DNA from: Homalodisca vitripennis
Lineage: Eukaryota > Arthropoda > Insecta > Hemiptera > Cicadellidae
Length of the DNA: 64,000 bases
Direction: 5' to 3'
NCBI RefSeq assembly: GCF_021130785.1
Contig: NC_060207.1
Span: forward strand, 190,362,001-190,426,000
The position numbers were made by a program, and so were the translations under genes. Of the stretch, positions 26,091 to 36,916 are shown piece by piece. The stretch's first letter is position 1, and every line of letters starts with the position of its first letter. The notes below the pieces were generated by a model, which was given only the letters and a program-made list of their open reading frames with translations, did no database searches and was not told where the DNA came from.

Positions 26091-26273
26091 TTTTTTTATC
26101 TCTTTTAAGCCTCAGCTTCTGCTATGTAGGCTTCGATGTTCACTGGTTTATTATTATTATTTTTCAAAGTACACTGTTTCGTGTCTATACATGATTGGCC
26201 CTCCCCGGGATTTGAACCCGTGATCTCTCAGTTAGAGAGCCGAGACTATAACCATTAGTCTACGGAGGAGGAC
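26091..26273 (-). mobile_element. tRNA-derived SINE, 183 bp, with target-site duplication
   Basis: Read on the minus strand, the element begins at 26,273 with a tRNA-like head (26,198-26,273). The head has an A-box-like TAGACTAATGG (26,252-26,262) and a perfect B box GGTTCAAATCC (26,208-26,218). Ends GTCCTCC and GGAGGGC can pair as an acceptor stem. A body of about 45 bases, an (AAT)n stretch (about 26,148-26,163), more body and an A-rich tail (26,091-26,107) follow. The 13-bp direct repeat GGCGTAAAAAGTT flanks both sides (26,078-26,090 and 26,274-26,286), which is the hallmark of LINE-mediated insertion. The anticodon arm does not fold canonically, so a functional tRNA gene is unlikely. Confidence 0.92.
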
Positions 26274-26286
26274 GGCGTAAAAAGTT

Positions 26287-27173
26287 CTCCTTAAATTCGC
26301 ATAGTTGTTGGGACACAGAAAAGAAAATTATATTTTTTTCCAATGAATACAATTTCTTAAAAACATTGGAAGGAATATTACCTTATGAAATATTCTATTA
26401 TAAGCAAAGCACCAACAATTATTGGTGACCATAACTAGTACGTAATATACACTAAGTAAGATGTAATTTAAGGCAACGAAATCAAAAATAACTTGAGACT
26501 TTATTTGTAATCGTTTGAATTGCTATGTGAAAGAAATAAAGAAGTCTAACAGTTTTGAAAGTACGAAATAATAAAATATGCCCCAAATATATCAGTTATG
26601 AATATGCGAAGTCTGATTTATACGACACGTCGAGTGCGTTGAAGTGAGCATATAACTCTCCGTATTACAGATATAGACCGCTCGCTATATTTCACCCATT
26701 AGGCTCCATGATCCCTGAGTATTTGCATTGAAATTGCTTTTGATCTTTTAAAAAGGATGTTGGATGACCATTTGTATCAGTTAGAGGCTTAGAGAGACAA
26801 CAGCGTAATCTTAACTGCCTGTCATAATATAGCGTAGTAGTCTACTCATAGTTTTGTAATCTTTTTCAAGTAATTTTAAATAATGACTTTAAACATTTTC
26901 AACAGACGACATATTGTTAATATTAAAGAAAATTACGTAATAATTTTTTATTTTTCTCTTATCTATTCAAACCTATGTACCAAATTTAGTTTCTTTAGTT
27001 TTGACTAGTTTTGAAGCTAATAATTTTTAATAAAAATTAAAAATGGCGGCTAGCGGCTAAACGAAGTGAAAAATTGGAAATTGGTTCATTTTTAGCCTAG
27101 AATCAAACACAATTGTAATAATTGTAAAATTCATAGTCAGCCCAACCTTTTTGTTACACCCTGTATATACATT
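26287..27173. other. AT-rich sequence, no gene seen
   Basis: No coding feature. Near 27,155-27,166 lies ACACCCTGTATA, typical of a mariner-type transposon terminus read outward, but I could not find a partner end. Confidence 0.45.
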
Positions 27174-27175
27174 TA

Positions 27176-27695
27176 CCGGGTGTCCCAAAAGTCCCAGCCC
27201 CCGTCTAACTTTTGAACGGAATTAAACAAACGAATAAGTAAATGGGGGCAATTTTGAGCGTTTACTTTGAGTTTTAAAAATGGTTGGGGTAAGATTTCAA
27301 CATTAAGTTTAATTATTTTAAGTTTAATTTAGCACTACTTAGTATTAAGAATAAGTCTGAACAGATGAGTTAAGAAAAATAGTGTTTTTAGCGTAACTTT
27401 TCAATAAAACTTTGACAAGCCGTTGTTTCGTACTGGATTGAGATAAAGACCTCTAGTCTGTGGAATTGTTCTTCTTTTATAAAGAATTTTAAAATGAAGT
27501 GTCATTTGATGGGGGTTTGCATTAAAAAATTTTGACTTGACCCCCCCAACACCCATTTTGGGTTGAGGGGCTAAGTTCTCATGTAGCGAAAAAAAATCAT
27601 CAATTTTTCATTATATAACTACCCCCCAAAGGATATTGGTTTCTTTAATTCCGTTCCAAAAGTTAGAAGGGGGGTGGGAATTTTGGGACAACCGG
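27176..27695. mobile_element. TA-flanked MITE, 520 bp, TIR about 55 bp
   Basis: The left end CCGGGTGTCCCAAAAGTCCC and the right end, read inward as CCGGTTGTCCCAAAATTCCC, continue as matching inverted repeats for about 55 bases. Both include CTAACTTTTG(G)AACGGAATTAAA. The target dinucleotide TA is present on both sides (27,174-27,175 and 27,696-27,697), as expected for the Tc1/mariner superfamily. There is no open frame inside, so it is non-autonomous. The paralogous block near 38,760 lacks it and provides an approximate empty site. Confidence 0.93.
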
Positions 27696-28351
27696 TATAT
27701 CTCGTTAATAATTTTATTAAATTTTACAGATATAATTAATCTTTTTTTCTTAGATATTTAAAAAAACCAAATAGAAAAAAGGCCGCACATGACACCAGCA
27801 GTGGTAATATTTGGAGCCTCTCCAATATTACTGTATATCATACAATGTCCGTATTTTAGGAAGAAAAATTACAGGTTTCCTTTTTTAAATTTTCTAGTAA
27901 TTAACATGGAATAAGATAAAAAATTGTTTGTTTGTGTAGGCAAATTTAGGGTCACACGGCACTTTATTACCCTTAGCCTGCGAGTACAAGAAATAAATAA
28001 ATTTAATATTACTTTTTTACTATACAATGAAACGAATAATTGCATTTAAAGAGAATGGAGTCATTACTGAAATATTTTTTTAAAAAAGTAATTGAAATTT
28101 AACAAATTTATCAACATTAACTACTTCTGTAAAACTTTAAAATATATTAAATGAAATTATATTTTAAATTTACACCTAAAACACAACTAATTATTATAAC
28201 TCATTATTCCTTCCAAACCCTAACTTTAATCCAATCAATTTCACATTAATTTATCTGCTGCGCCACGTTACATCATCTCCGACCGGACCTGCCTCGGCTA
28301 ACCGCGTAATATACATATCCTTCAGTGTTGCTACAAACAAACTACTTATCG

Positions 28352-28365
28352 AGGACTGCAGTCCT
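28352..28365. repeat. 14-bp perfect palindrome AGGACTGCAGTCCT
   Basis: It lies in a GC-richer patch (28,255-28,430) that also contains the inverted pair CACCCC / GGGGGTG. The patch and the following TA run (about 28,476-28,500) are absent from the paralogous copy near 39.1 kb. They are probably part of an inserted element whose ends I cannot define. Confidence 0.8.
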
Positions 28366-29061
28366 GTGCTGAGGCGGAACACGGCCTTCGTCACCCCTGG
28401 AATAAACACGGGGGTGAGGCTCCGAATAAATTGTTTTGATTTCTAGTTTATCTTCATTTTTAGTAACGAAAATCTTATATATATATATATATATATATAT
28501 TATTTTGAAATATATGAATAAAGTACCTACATATAAAAACGTTAAGTAATTCACAGTACAAAGAAGTATATACTTATAAATATCAATATTATAAAATAGT
28601 GGATACTATTTAAACTTATTATGGAACTAGAACTTTTTCCTGAACAACTTGGATATGGTACCATAGCCAAACTGTAGGCAAACCAATATCTTGTAAACAA
28701 TAAATTACAATATTAATGAATGATTATACAAAACATAATAGGATTTCGTACAATTTTCATATTTCAAAGACTGAAATCTACCTTCTTATTAGGTGGTAAA
28801 GCCCTCCAAGACATAAGATTATGGCAAAACCCTCCAAGATATAAGATTACTCAAAACTTGAAATTTAAATTCTATTGTCAAGTTAGTGTGTTATAACATT
28901 TCATCGCCTTTAGATTTACAATTTTAGTGGTTTAAATTTTGTGATTTTTGACATCTGAATAGGGGAGTAAGTTTCCATCCTAGAAAAGTAGTTTACATCT
29001 TTCAGAGGGTTCTTTTTCAGGGTATAGAATGGCCACTGCGCTGATTTAGCACCTACTTGCG

Positions 29062-29080
29062 TGACGTCATGATGACGTCA
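29062..29080. promoter_or_regulatory. paired CRE-like sites TGACGTCA
   Basis: Two TGACGTCA octamers (29,062-29,069 and 29,073-29,080) are separated by three bases and form a larger inverted repeat. TGACGTCA is the known CREB/ATF binding site. The paralogous block keeps one such octamer at 39,854-39,861, also followed by A/CGAGCG-like sequence. Whether a promoter lies here is inference only. Confidence 0.4.
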
Positions 29081-29295
29081 CGAGCGAGGTGGTGTTATTT
29101 CCTCGGGACATTTATTCAGGAGCACTACTAAGGCATTCTCAAAACGTACGAGTCAGAGTGAATGCTTCTTACACCTCCATGAGACACAGATTTAAAATCT
29201 TCTGAAACATAATATCTTGGAGAACTACATAGTAATATTGGTTGAACTGATAGCTTAGAATCTTAATACATCTAATTTCGTTTTATTTTAAAATA

Positions 29296-29815
29296 TTTGA
29301 CTGAATGTAGTGACAACGTGATGTGCTGCTAGTTTCACATCGTAAACGTATATTTGACTGAATGTAGTGACAACGTGATGTGCTGCTAGTTTCACATCGT
29401 AAACGTATATTTGACTGAATGTAGTGACAACGTGATGTGCTGCTAGTTTCACATCGTAAACGTATATTTGACTGAATGTAGTGACAACGTGATGTGCTGC
29501 TAGTTTCACATCGTAAACGTATACTTGACTGAATGTAGTGACAACGTGATGTGCTGCTAGTTTCACATCGTAAACGTATATTTGACTGAATGTAGTGACA
29601 ACGTGATGTGCTGCTAGTTTCACATCGTAAACGTATATTTGACTGAATGTAGTGACAACGTGATGTGCTGCTAGTTTCACATCGTAAACGTATATTTGAC
29701 TGAATGTAGTGACAACGTGATGTGCTGCTAGTTTTCACATCGTAAACGTATATTTGACTGAATGTAGTGACAACGTGATGTGCTGCTAGTTTCACATCGT
29801 AAACGTAAACGTATT
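29296..29815. repeat. tandem array, 57-bp unit x 9
   Basis: Units start at 29,296, 29,353, 29,410, 29,467, 29,524, 29,581, 29,638, 29,695 and 29,753, each beginning TTTGACTGAATGTAGTGACA. They are nearly identical: one T-to-C change in unit 5 and a single extra T in unit 8. Because 57 is divisible by three and the minus-strand unit has no stop in two frames, long repetitive open frames appear. The extra T switches the frame. The array lies within a stretch missing from the paralogous copy at 39.85 kb, so it arose after the two blocks diverged. Confidence 0.97.
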
Positions 29816-29848
29816 TCAATTGTAACAAAGTAACTATTCCTAAACTAG

Positions 29849-30199
29849 GAACATTCTTGGCGTAGCACTTGGGTATCTGTAACCCGTAAAAACCCAGTAC
29901 CGGTAGCTGGTGAGAGTGGAGGTAGACTACATTATCTTTATATTGTGAGACGTGAAACTTATATCTCAGGTATCGTCTCCAACAGAAAGTTTCTGGGTGA
30001 AGCTACTCAGAAGTTAACAGTAAGAACAGGAGAAATATTAAACTTTCACAACTCAGTTGTGACAGTTTCTTCTACTTTCCCAGAGGACACATTCATTCTT
30101 CAATTTCAGCTCACAAAATTGAAACAAGTTAGTTGTGTACATATAATAATAGATTTTCATTTTTGCTGCATATATTTTGCATTTTTATTCGTTGAATAA
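29849..30199 (+). pseudogene. conserved unknown reading frame in block P, copy A
   Basis: A frame open for about 116 codons carries sequence such as VPVAGESGGRLHYLYIVRR, then ETYISGIVSNRKFLGEATQ and GEILNFHNSVVTV. The second copy of the block (39,905-40,179) keeps the same protein-like sequence in two frames joined by a one-base deletion. The two copies also differ by a 9-base in-frame indel. I do not recognise a family. There is no convincing start codon and no splice signal I can defend. It could be a fragment of a gene or element protein carried inside the duplicated block, or an accidental frame. Confidence 0.3.
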
Positions 30200-31000
30200 A
30201 CATTACATTAAATTCCATGTAATTTCAAGCAATAGCAAAAAGTCCCTTACATAAAAAATTAAAAATCACAGAATTAAACTGTATCATGTCTATGAAAGTT
30301 AACTTGCTGACAGAATAACACTATGAGTAATAATTGTAGTAAAATAATCTTTGTTATCGTTTATATTTTATTGTGTTACAAAGTTTATCCTAAATTTTAA
30401 TGTAACTAAAAATATTTCTAAACAGTTGGTACTGCATTTTATACGCAAATCAATACATAGAGTTGGTAATTAATTTATACTTAATATTATATCATAAATA
30501 AACAGATTTGTCTGGGATTTTGAAACGTATGTAGATTTTTTAAATAGACATTTGATATAATTGTATGGAAAATATAACACCACTAAAGCAACTCGTCTTG
30601 ATAATCTCACGATAAGAAAAAAACGAACTCATTTATAATCAATGCATAGACAATAGGGTCCTTAAAGGACATATATAAAATCAATCAACCGTTTTTTAAT
30701 AATTCTGGAGCAAAAAGAGGACATCTTCAAAGATTTATAACCGTATAAATATAGCCCGTATATCATGAGTAGTAAGCCACGTTATTGCCTCTGTAACTGC
30801 TGTATTTCTTAGAGGAGTTCTGTTGTGGTGACCTGGAATGATACTGAAGGTCTGGGCTAAAAAAAAAAACTTTATTACATATATACAACATCGAGTTTGA
30901 AAGGTTTTATATCGAGAAAAGAGTTTTACGTTCGTATGTCAATCTATAACAATGGATAACTAATAATTGTGATAGCAAGCAAATATAATATTATACAATT

Positions 31001-33150
31001 ACAATATATGTATATGTATATACAATATACAATACAAAAGTATAATTCTGAATAGACATTGTTTTTCTAATTCAAATGAAGTACCTTTCGAAACGGATTA
31101 ATTATTTTTTATGCTTTTGTTCAATATGACAGGAGCGTTATTATTATTAATCATATATTTTACGTGCTGCTATCTAAAATATTTTTACAGTCTTCCTAAT
31201 GTCAAAGCAACTAGTTTTTGTTTAATGAAGCTAAGGCTATTTTGAGAAGAAATTGAAGAAAATTACAGTTTAATCATTAGAAAGGTAAATCTAATTTCTT
31301 TAATAAATTTACTATTAATAAAATTAAATGTTGTTAGATAACACTATTATAAATAAGTTTAGCTCTGCAAACTACGACCGTCATACTTGATACGTGACTG
31401 ACAACCTACTAAATATAAAACGATCAATATCCAGAAAACACCTTTAACTTGAATCTTGCAAACTATAAAGCAATAGTAATTTAGAAGTAGTATTTATGAA
31501 TGGCAATTTTTAGTAGCGCAACATTTGAAATAAGAAATTTAGCATCTTGCCTATTTAAAAGCATAGAACAATTTCAACGCGTAGCCGAACTTATTTTTAT
31601 GTTTATGTCTTGAGTGAAATATATCATTAATATTTTGCTTATTAGTTCTGTTTGTTATAGTTTAACAGATATATTCTTTTGTTAGTAGTATTGTCTTGAA
31701 TTGTTTTCAGACATTTCAAAAATTACAAGTAATATATCTAAAAGAAGCTTTTGGAAAGAACTAATTTCGTGACTAAATTGTGATTGCAGTTACACGAGCT
31801 GTCAACTGAAAACTAATTATTTTCTTGGAGCTTTCTGATTGCTATTCAAAATACCAACGAAATAAAGACAATAAGCCATTGAAAATTTCAAATGATGTGT
31901 TAGTTACTAAAGCTTTTGGCTTGTAATTAAACCTTTGAGAAACACGAATTAAAAATTATAATTATTTACAATCCGTCAAAAACAAATTTCTTTACAGCTG
32001 TTTACCAAGTACAGCTTTTTATCAAGTCGACAGCTGAAATACGCCACGTGGTGTAGAGCGTGCTTTCATTTTCCGGAAGCGATACTTTCCTTAGAATAAA
32101 AAAAATAATATCCCGCTTCTCCGAGTATTGTGTCTTTCATTTAGACAGAAGTGACAAGTCGGTATTGTAACTTGCAACCTTAGTCGTTTATTAAATTCTA
32201 AGAATAATATAAAGGGTTAGAATAGCTTATACAAGCAATTTACATTTTCATTCACATATTTGTTCCACTCAAAAAATGTTTTTTAAATATACAATATATA
32301 ACGTGATATACAAAGTTTTATCATTTTTATAAGTACTTCATATAGATGATCAAAAAGTTTTGAATTCCAAATGTAAATTAGTGCGCTATTTCAGTATTAT
32401 TTTGTACTCTTTATTCCATTCTTTCTCTGTGTTAGATGTTATATTATAGATGACTAAGATTGTTCAGTGTAATTTAATAAGCACGTCTCAGAAGTATGTA
32501 TTGAAGCTTTCACCGTATAAATATTTAATTTTAATCTGTGTTACAACTGAGTTGTTGCCGTTATACTGGTATCTGTCAGATTAGAAATAAATGGAGGAAC
32601 ATAAGAAAAGTGTGATAGATGTAACTTAATATATTTGTAGTCGCCCAAAAACGGACTTTGCTTACGTTATCATCTGTACTGGAGAGAGACTTTGCACTAG
32701 CAATATGATCGTAATTTTTATAACTAGGTGCACCTGCATGAACTGTTAAATGTGTATTATTCTATTTGCCTATTTTCTCCCGCCTCGAAAAACACGACGA
32801 TTTAGAGCTAAAATTAAGAATTATGCACATAACACTTTTTACGATTGTAGGTAGACAATGTCAATCTATATTTTATTTCACCTTAATAAAAAAGATTACT
32901 TTAACAACTAAAAATAAAATATATTATACTCAATTTTAAATTTATTTTTCAGAAATCCCCTATTAATTATCCAAGTAACTAACGTTGCTATGTATATTAT
33001 GACAACCATACGTGAAGTGGTTATAAATACTCTTTTGCTTTACTGTAAAATAAACAAGTATGCTTTTTACTGCTCTAATTAGCTGATTTAAACATTACAT
33101 TATAAGCTGGATAATTATTGGTGGCACTAAGTAAATTATGGAAATAATAA
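31001..33150 (+). repeat. AT-rich region with module M6 (about 31.5-32.5 kb)
   Basis: The part at 31,970-32,200, with ACGCCACGTGGTGTAGAGCGTG, CATTTTCCGGAAGCGATACTTTC and CAAGTCGG regions, is found inverted at 61,430-61,660. A diverged inverted copy of the M-A head (ACTAGGTGCACCTGCA) lies at 32,725-32,850. No gene seen. Confidence 0.75.
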
Positions 33151-33189
33151 ATGTATAAAATAACTGGGAAAATCATATATAATCTTATC

Positions 33190-34690
33190 ATGTAACATAA
33201 TAACACATCCAGTTATCCGTAAGTTCTTCAGTCCGTAGGAAATCTCAAGAATAAAATGAGCTAAACACAAAATTCTGCGTGCAACCTTGGTAAAACCTGT
33301 TACCCAGCACTTAGTCTACAAGAGTTGTTTATGAGGGTTTAAATGGCTTGACTGGTACTGTACTCTCTCCTGTTGAAATAAAAGCAGGTAGTTTTTGTTT
33401 ATTTGATAATACTTTCTATCATTGAAAGAGTAGCCTAATGTCTTTCTTTTCGTTATAATATTTCATTTTACAGTTCATTGTTATAAATACAGCTAGCATT
33501 TGGTCTGGGAATAAACACAAAACATACGTTAAGCAACTTTGAAATCAAGACCAAACATTATTTTCGAGAAATGAGCACACTAACATGGAACATATTTGAA
33601 ATTTTTTTATCCTATCATCAAAACATTAAATTCTAAAAAGTGATAATTCTAAATTTTACCTTGATAGTCATAAAACAAGGATACTTTACACTATAATGAA
33701 TTAATAAAGAGTTCCTTTGCCAGTAAAGTCAACGAGGTGAGATAATAAAGAATATAGGTCATCTGTGTTCACTCTATTACCTCCTTTATGTAAGTTACGT
33801 TCACCGTGTTATTAAATCATTTTAAAATACACTCCCCATTAGGATACTATATACCATCTATTACCAGTCTAATTACACGTTATGAAAAGCAATAGTGATC
33901 AGTAGATTTGTATCTGGATTATGTTACAGTTTAAACATTTTAAAGATGTTTGTTTTGGGGTTAAATACATTTCTTTTCCAATATTATTAATACTTAGCCC
34001 AATTAGATAAAACAAATTTGAAACTTTCAATCATCCGTGTAATATGCATAGATTAAACACATTTCTAAGCAATACAATTGGAAGGAAATTTTATAAATAA
34101 ATGAGATTTAGATGAAAATGTTATGTGGAGAGACTCTAGGTACTTGCAATGCTTATCCATTTCAACTCAATAAAGTCTCTCATATGAAGCAGGAGTAGGG
34201 GTCACGTGATCAGATACAGCTTCCGTAGGACTTGAGCCATAAAATTGTGTACCTTAGGAACATCCAAGCCGTGATTTCCCTAAGTGGCACAAATAACGAA
34301 CGTACCTAATATGTACAGCCTAAGACAAAATTACGCACTTATAGATCATACTCGAGCAAGGGATGATTTTCTCAGCTTCAACATCGGCATTCTGAGAAAA
34401 ACAAACATCAATTTCTTAGTGCCCTCTACATATACACTTTGAGGATGTGTTCATAGCTCAATGGAGACTTAACTCTATACCTAATTTGCAATAAAATACA
34501 GGTAGTCACCTCTTTAGTACACAATATCGGGTTTACAGAATACCTCTTCAGTATCAAGCAATTCCTTCTCACCACAACCAACCAATCAAGATCTAAATGT
34601 CGGACCCTTTTAATACTATTCTTAACCTAGTACTTATTAAAAACCCCCCCTTATTCTGATTGATTACTAATTAGAATAAACACACTCCTA
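33190..34690 (+). repeat. modules M1, M-D and M2, copy 2
   Basis: Same order and orientation as 11.5-14.0 kb but shorter: M1 at 33,190-33,350, M-D at 33,705-33,810 and M2 at 34,170-34,690. Collinearity with the first copy shows one ancestral unit of several kb rather than independent short elements. Confidence 0.85.
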
Positions 34691-34799
34691 TCTAAATGTA
34701 TACTTATACATCATACACACGTATGATTTCGTTCTTTCTTTGTATATGAAACCTGGCGTGTGTATATATTTTTTTTACATTACAAAATAAAAGTAAGTA

Positions 34800-36440
34800 T
34801 ATATGTAACTCCTTACATAATATAAACGTAAGTATTTTAAAAACATCATATAGCAAAAAGTTATTGTTCTTATGTTTTATTTTGACAAAAAAAATTATAA
34901 AACAAACAATATTAAGGTTTAAAAACATTAGTTGAAAATTAGGAAGAAATTCCTTAAAACGTTCAGAACTAAACAATACTAAATGTTATTACGGACCAGC
35001 AGTACTAATGAGCCGCAATAAACAGCTGTTTAATTTGTTTTTATGAGCAAACCCTTTTACGTTAACACCATTGACCAATATGAATGTGACTAATCATACT
35101 CCACCAATGTAATGTTGAAATCAGCTGTATAGTGCAGTTAAAAGTATACTTGTTTATTTACAGTAAAACAAAAAAGCTTGAATTTACTTACGCTTCAAGT
35201 ATTGTTGTCATGGTATACATAGCAAAGTGAGTTACTTGGGTAATTGAAAGAGAGGAAATCTAACAAAAAGATTTACAATTGAGGTTATTTTTTTAATTTA
35301 AATTTGTTGATTTAATATTTTATATTAAGGTCAAATAAAATATAAAACTTGTCTAACTACAATCATAAAAAGAATTATGCGCTTGACTCTTAATTGGAGT
35401 TCTAAATCGTTGTGTTTGCCCTGGTGGGAAAAAATGAGGCCAAGAGAACAATGCAGAGTTACACATTAACTGCAGACGCACCTAGTTATTATGTCTCCTG
35501 ATTGAGGACCACTGCAGCTGCTGCAGTCAAGTGCACTGTATATATGATTTGCGTTTTATTTCCGAGTTGTTTAAATTGTGCGTTCTCCTTCTTTGTATGT
35601 TTTATTGTTATAACAAGTTTCCTATACGTGTATGTAGATAACCAATTGGTTAACCTTTTTAATATAATAAATAGTCAGGAATAGATCAAATATAATAAAA
35701 GGAAAACCCCAATTTTGTGAATGTTTTACAATACAAATTCCTAATGTTATTTCCATTATAATTGTCAATAACTTTTGCACATTTTATAATATTAAATGTG
35801 CTTGGTATGAGTTAGGAAAACAGATGGAAAGAGGTAAAACTTGTCCTTGTGATGCGACTATTGTAAAATAATGTGGCATTTGCGTTGAGGTAAATTAATA
35901 GAAGAATTAATAATAAGATATAGGATAGTGTATGATTAAAAACATTTGACCATCATATTTATTAATTGCAGCAGTTTTAAGTTTAAAATACATATTTTTT
36001 TATCTCTCTGCAAGTTTGCTGTCAGACTGATAGTTTCCAAGATCACAATGATGGCTCATTTTAAATAGAGATCCTGTATATGTGCAATGAATCGCATAAA
36101 TACTCTCAGTAGTTCACAATGTAGCAGTTATGAAGGGCTAACAATTAATAACAGAACTTAAACCTTGCAAGTTTGGACACTAGCTGATATTGACTAGTTT
36201 GAGAGTTGCCTTGAAGCGTTTGTTAATAGTTCTAGTGACTGTGTCTAGCCAAGTTAAAGAGATACGTCTCGTCCTTATATATTTATCCACAAGAATATTC
36301 AACTTAAGTGTGATACAGTATATTAACATCAAGTGTAGTAAAAAATGTATCATCTCCCGTGGCATAGCTATATCTTGACTTTATTTTTATAAATTCTTCA
36401 GAAAAATATCCCAATTGTTACTCACAGACGATGAGAAAAA
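34800..36440 (+). repeat. module M-A, copy 3
   Basis: Contains GCGCTTGACTCTTAATT (35,379), AAGAGAACAATGCAGAGTTA, CACTGCAGCTGCTGCAGTCA and GATACGTCTCGTCCT in the same order as copy 1. Small open frames are not conserved between copies. Confidence 0.88.
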
Positions 36441-36626
36441 ACACTACTTTTCGGAAATAATGTTTGTAAATATTTCGTTTTGCAACTGCTTAGCAATAAG
36501 TGCTTATAAAATAAGTTGATTTCTAAATAAATAACATATTTCATGAGTAAATATAATCTGCATTCATACCTATGTAAATATGACAGTTAAAAGAAAAATA
36601 AAATGAAATACTAATTGCAATCCTAA

Positions 36627-36632
36627 TTTATT
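36627..36632 (-). promoter_or_regulatory. polyadenylation signal AATAAA
   Basis: On the minus strand AATAAA lies 100 bases after the stop codon of the candidate exon at 36,732-36,916. This fits a short 3' UTR. Confidence 0.55.
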
Positions 36633-36731
36633 TACAGATGTACAATATATACATAGTTTCACCTTTCACTCAAAGGCACAGAATTCCATCCTGGGTTTGC
36701 GGCCTCCATGTCGAACTGGTCTGGCATAATG

Positions 36732-36916
36732 TTAGAACAGATGGTAGCACTTAGGGTAACCACCAAAATTACATCCAGGGTAAAATAAATTTTCCTTTAA
36801 TAAGGTTTCCTTTCCCAAGTTCTTACACTCACATGCGACACACAAGGGACAGCTCGTGTTGGGGAGTTTCGCGAGTTGATGAGCATGGCCCAGGACATCA
36901 CTAGATGGAATTACTT
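36732..36916 (-). CDS. candidate terminal coding exon, Cys-rich C-terminus, unknown protein
   Basis: Read on the minus strand, a T-rich tract ending TTGTTGTTTAG is followed from 36,916 by two bases and then 60 codons closed by TAA (36,732-36,734). The translated end is dense in cysteine: SCPLCVACECKNLGKE near residues 21-36 and FYPGCNFGGYPKCYHLF at the terminus, six Cys in all with spacing C-x2-C-x2-C-x-C-x17-C-x7-C. An AATAAA signal lies about 100 bases downstream. An in-frame stop just upstream of the acceptor supports a true exon boundary. I do not recognise the family. Paired Cys could bind zinc or form disulfides. The exon lies in sequence that is not part of the repeat modules. I found no upstream exon at 37-38.7 kb, so the gene may have long introns or be a relic. 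Confidence 0.5.

Larger units (their letters stand above)
27710..31000 (+). repeat. large duplicated block P, copy A
   Basis: Collinear with 38,760-41,110, so two copies of a multi-kb unit lie about 11 kb apart. Shared landmarks are ATTTTATTAAAT, GCCGCACATG / ACCGCACATG, the CCTGAACAA region, TGACGTCA, CCAGTACCGGTAGCTG, ATCATGAGTAGTAAGCCACG and TGTTGTGGTGACCTGGAATG. This copy is longer because of a stretch of about 560 bp near 28.0-28.56 kb and one of about 750 bp containing the 57-bp array. The end of the block is also found inverted at 63.37-63.76 kb. Confidence 0.9.

Noticed and set aside
26198..26273. Functional tRNA gene on the minus strand
   Set aside because: The T arm and B box are good. 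However, the D-arm spacing is too long, the anticodon stem does not pair at the standard position, and 13-bp target duplications with an A-rich tail show it is a SINE head.
27155..27166. Outward-facing mariner terminus ACACCCTGTATA
   Set aside because: No matching partner end was found upstream, so a second element cannot be drawn.
29283..29828. 181- and 130-codon repetitive open frames on the minus strand
   Set aside because: They only reflect a 57-bp tandem unit without stops. A single extra T moves between the two frames, and there is no start context or codon-like variation.
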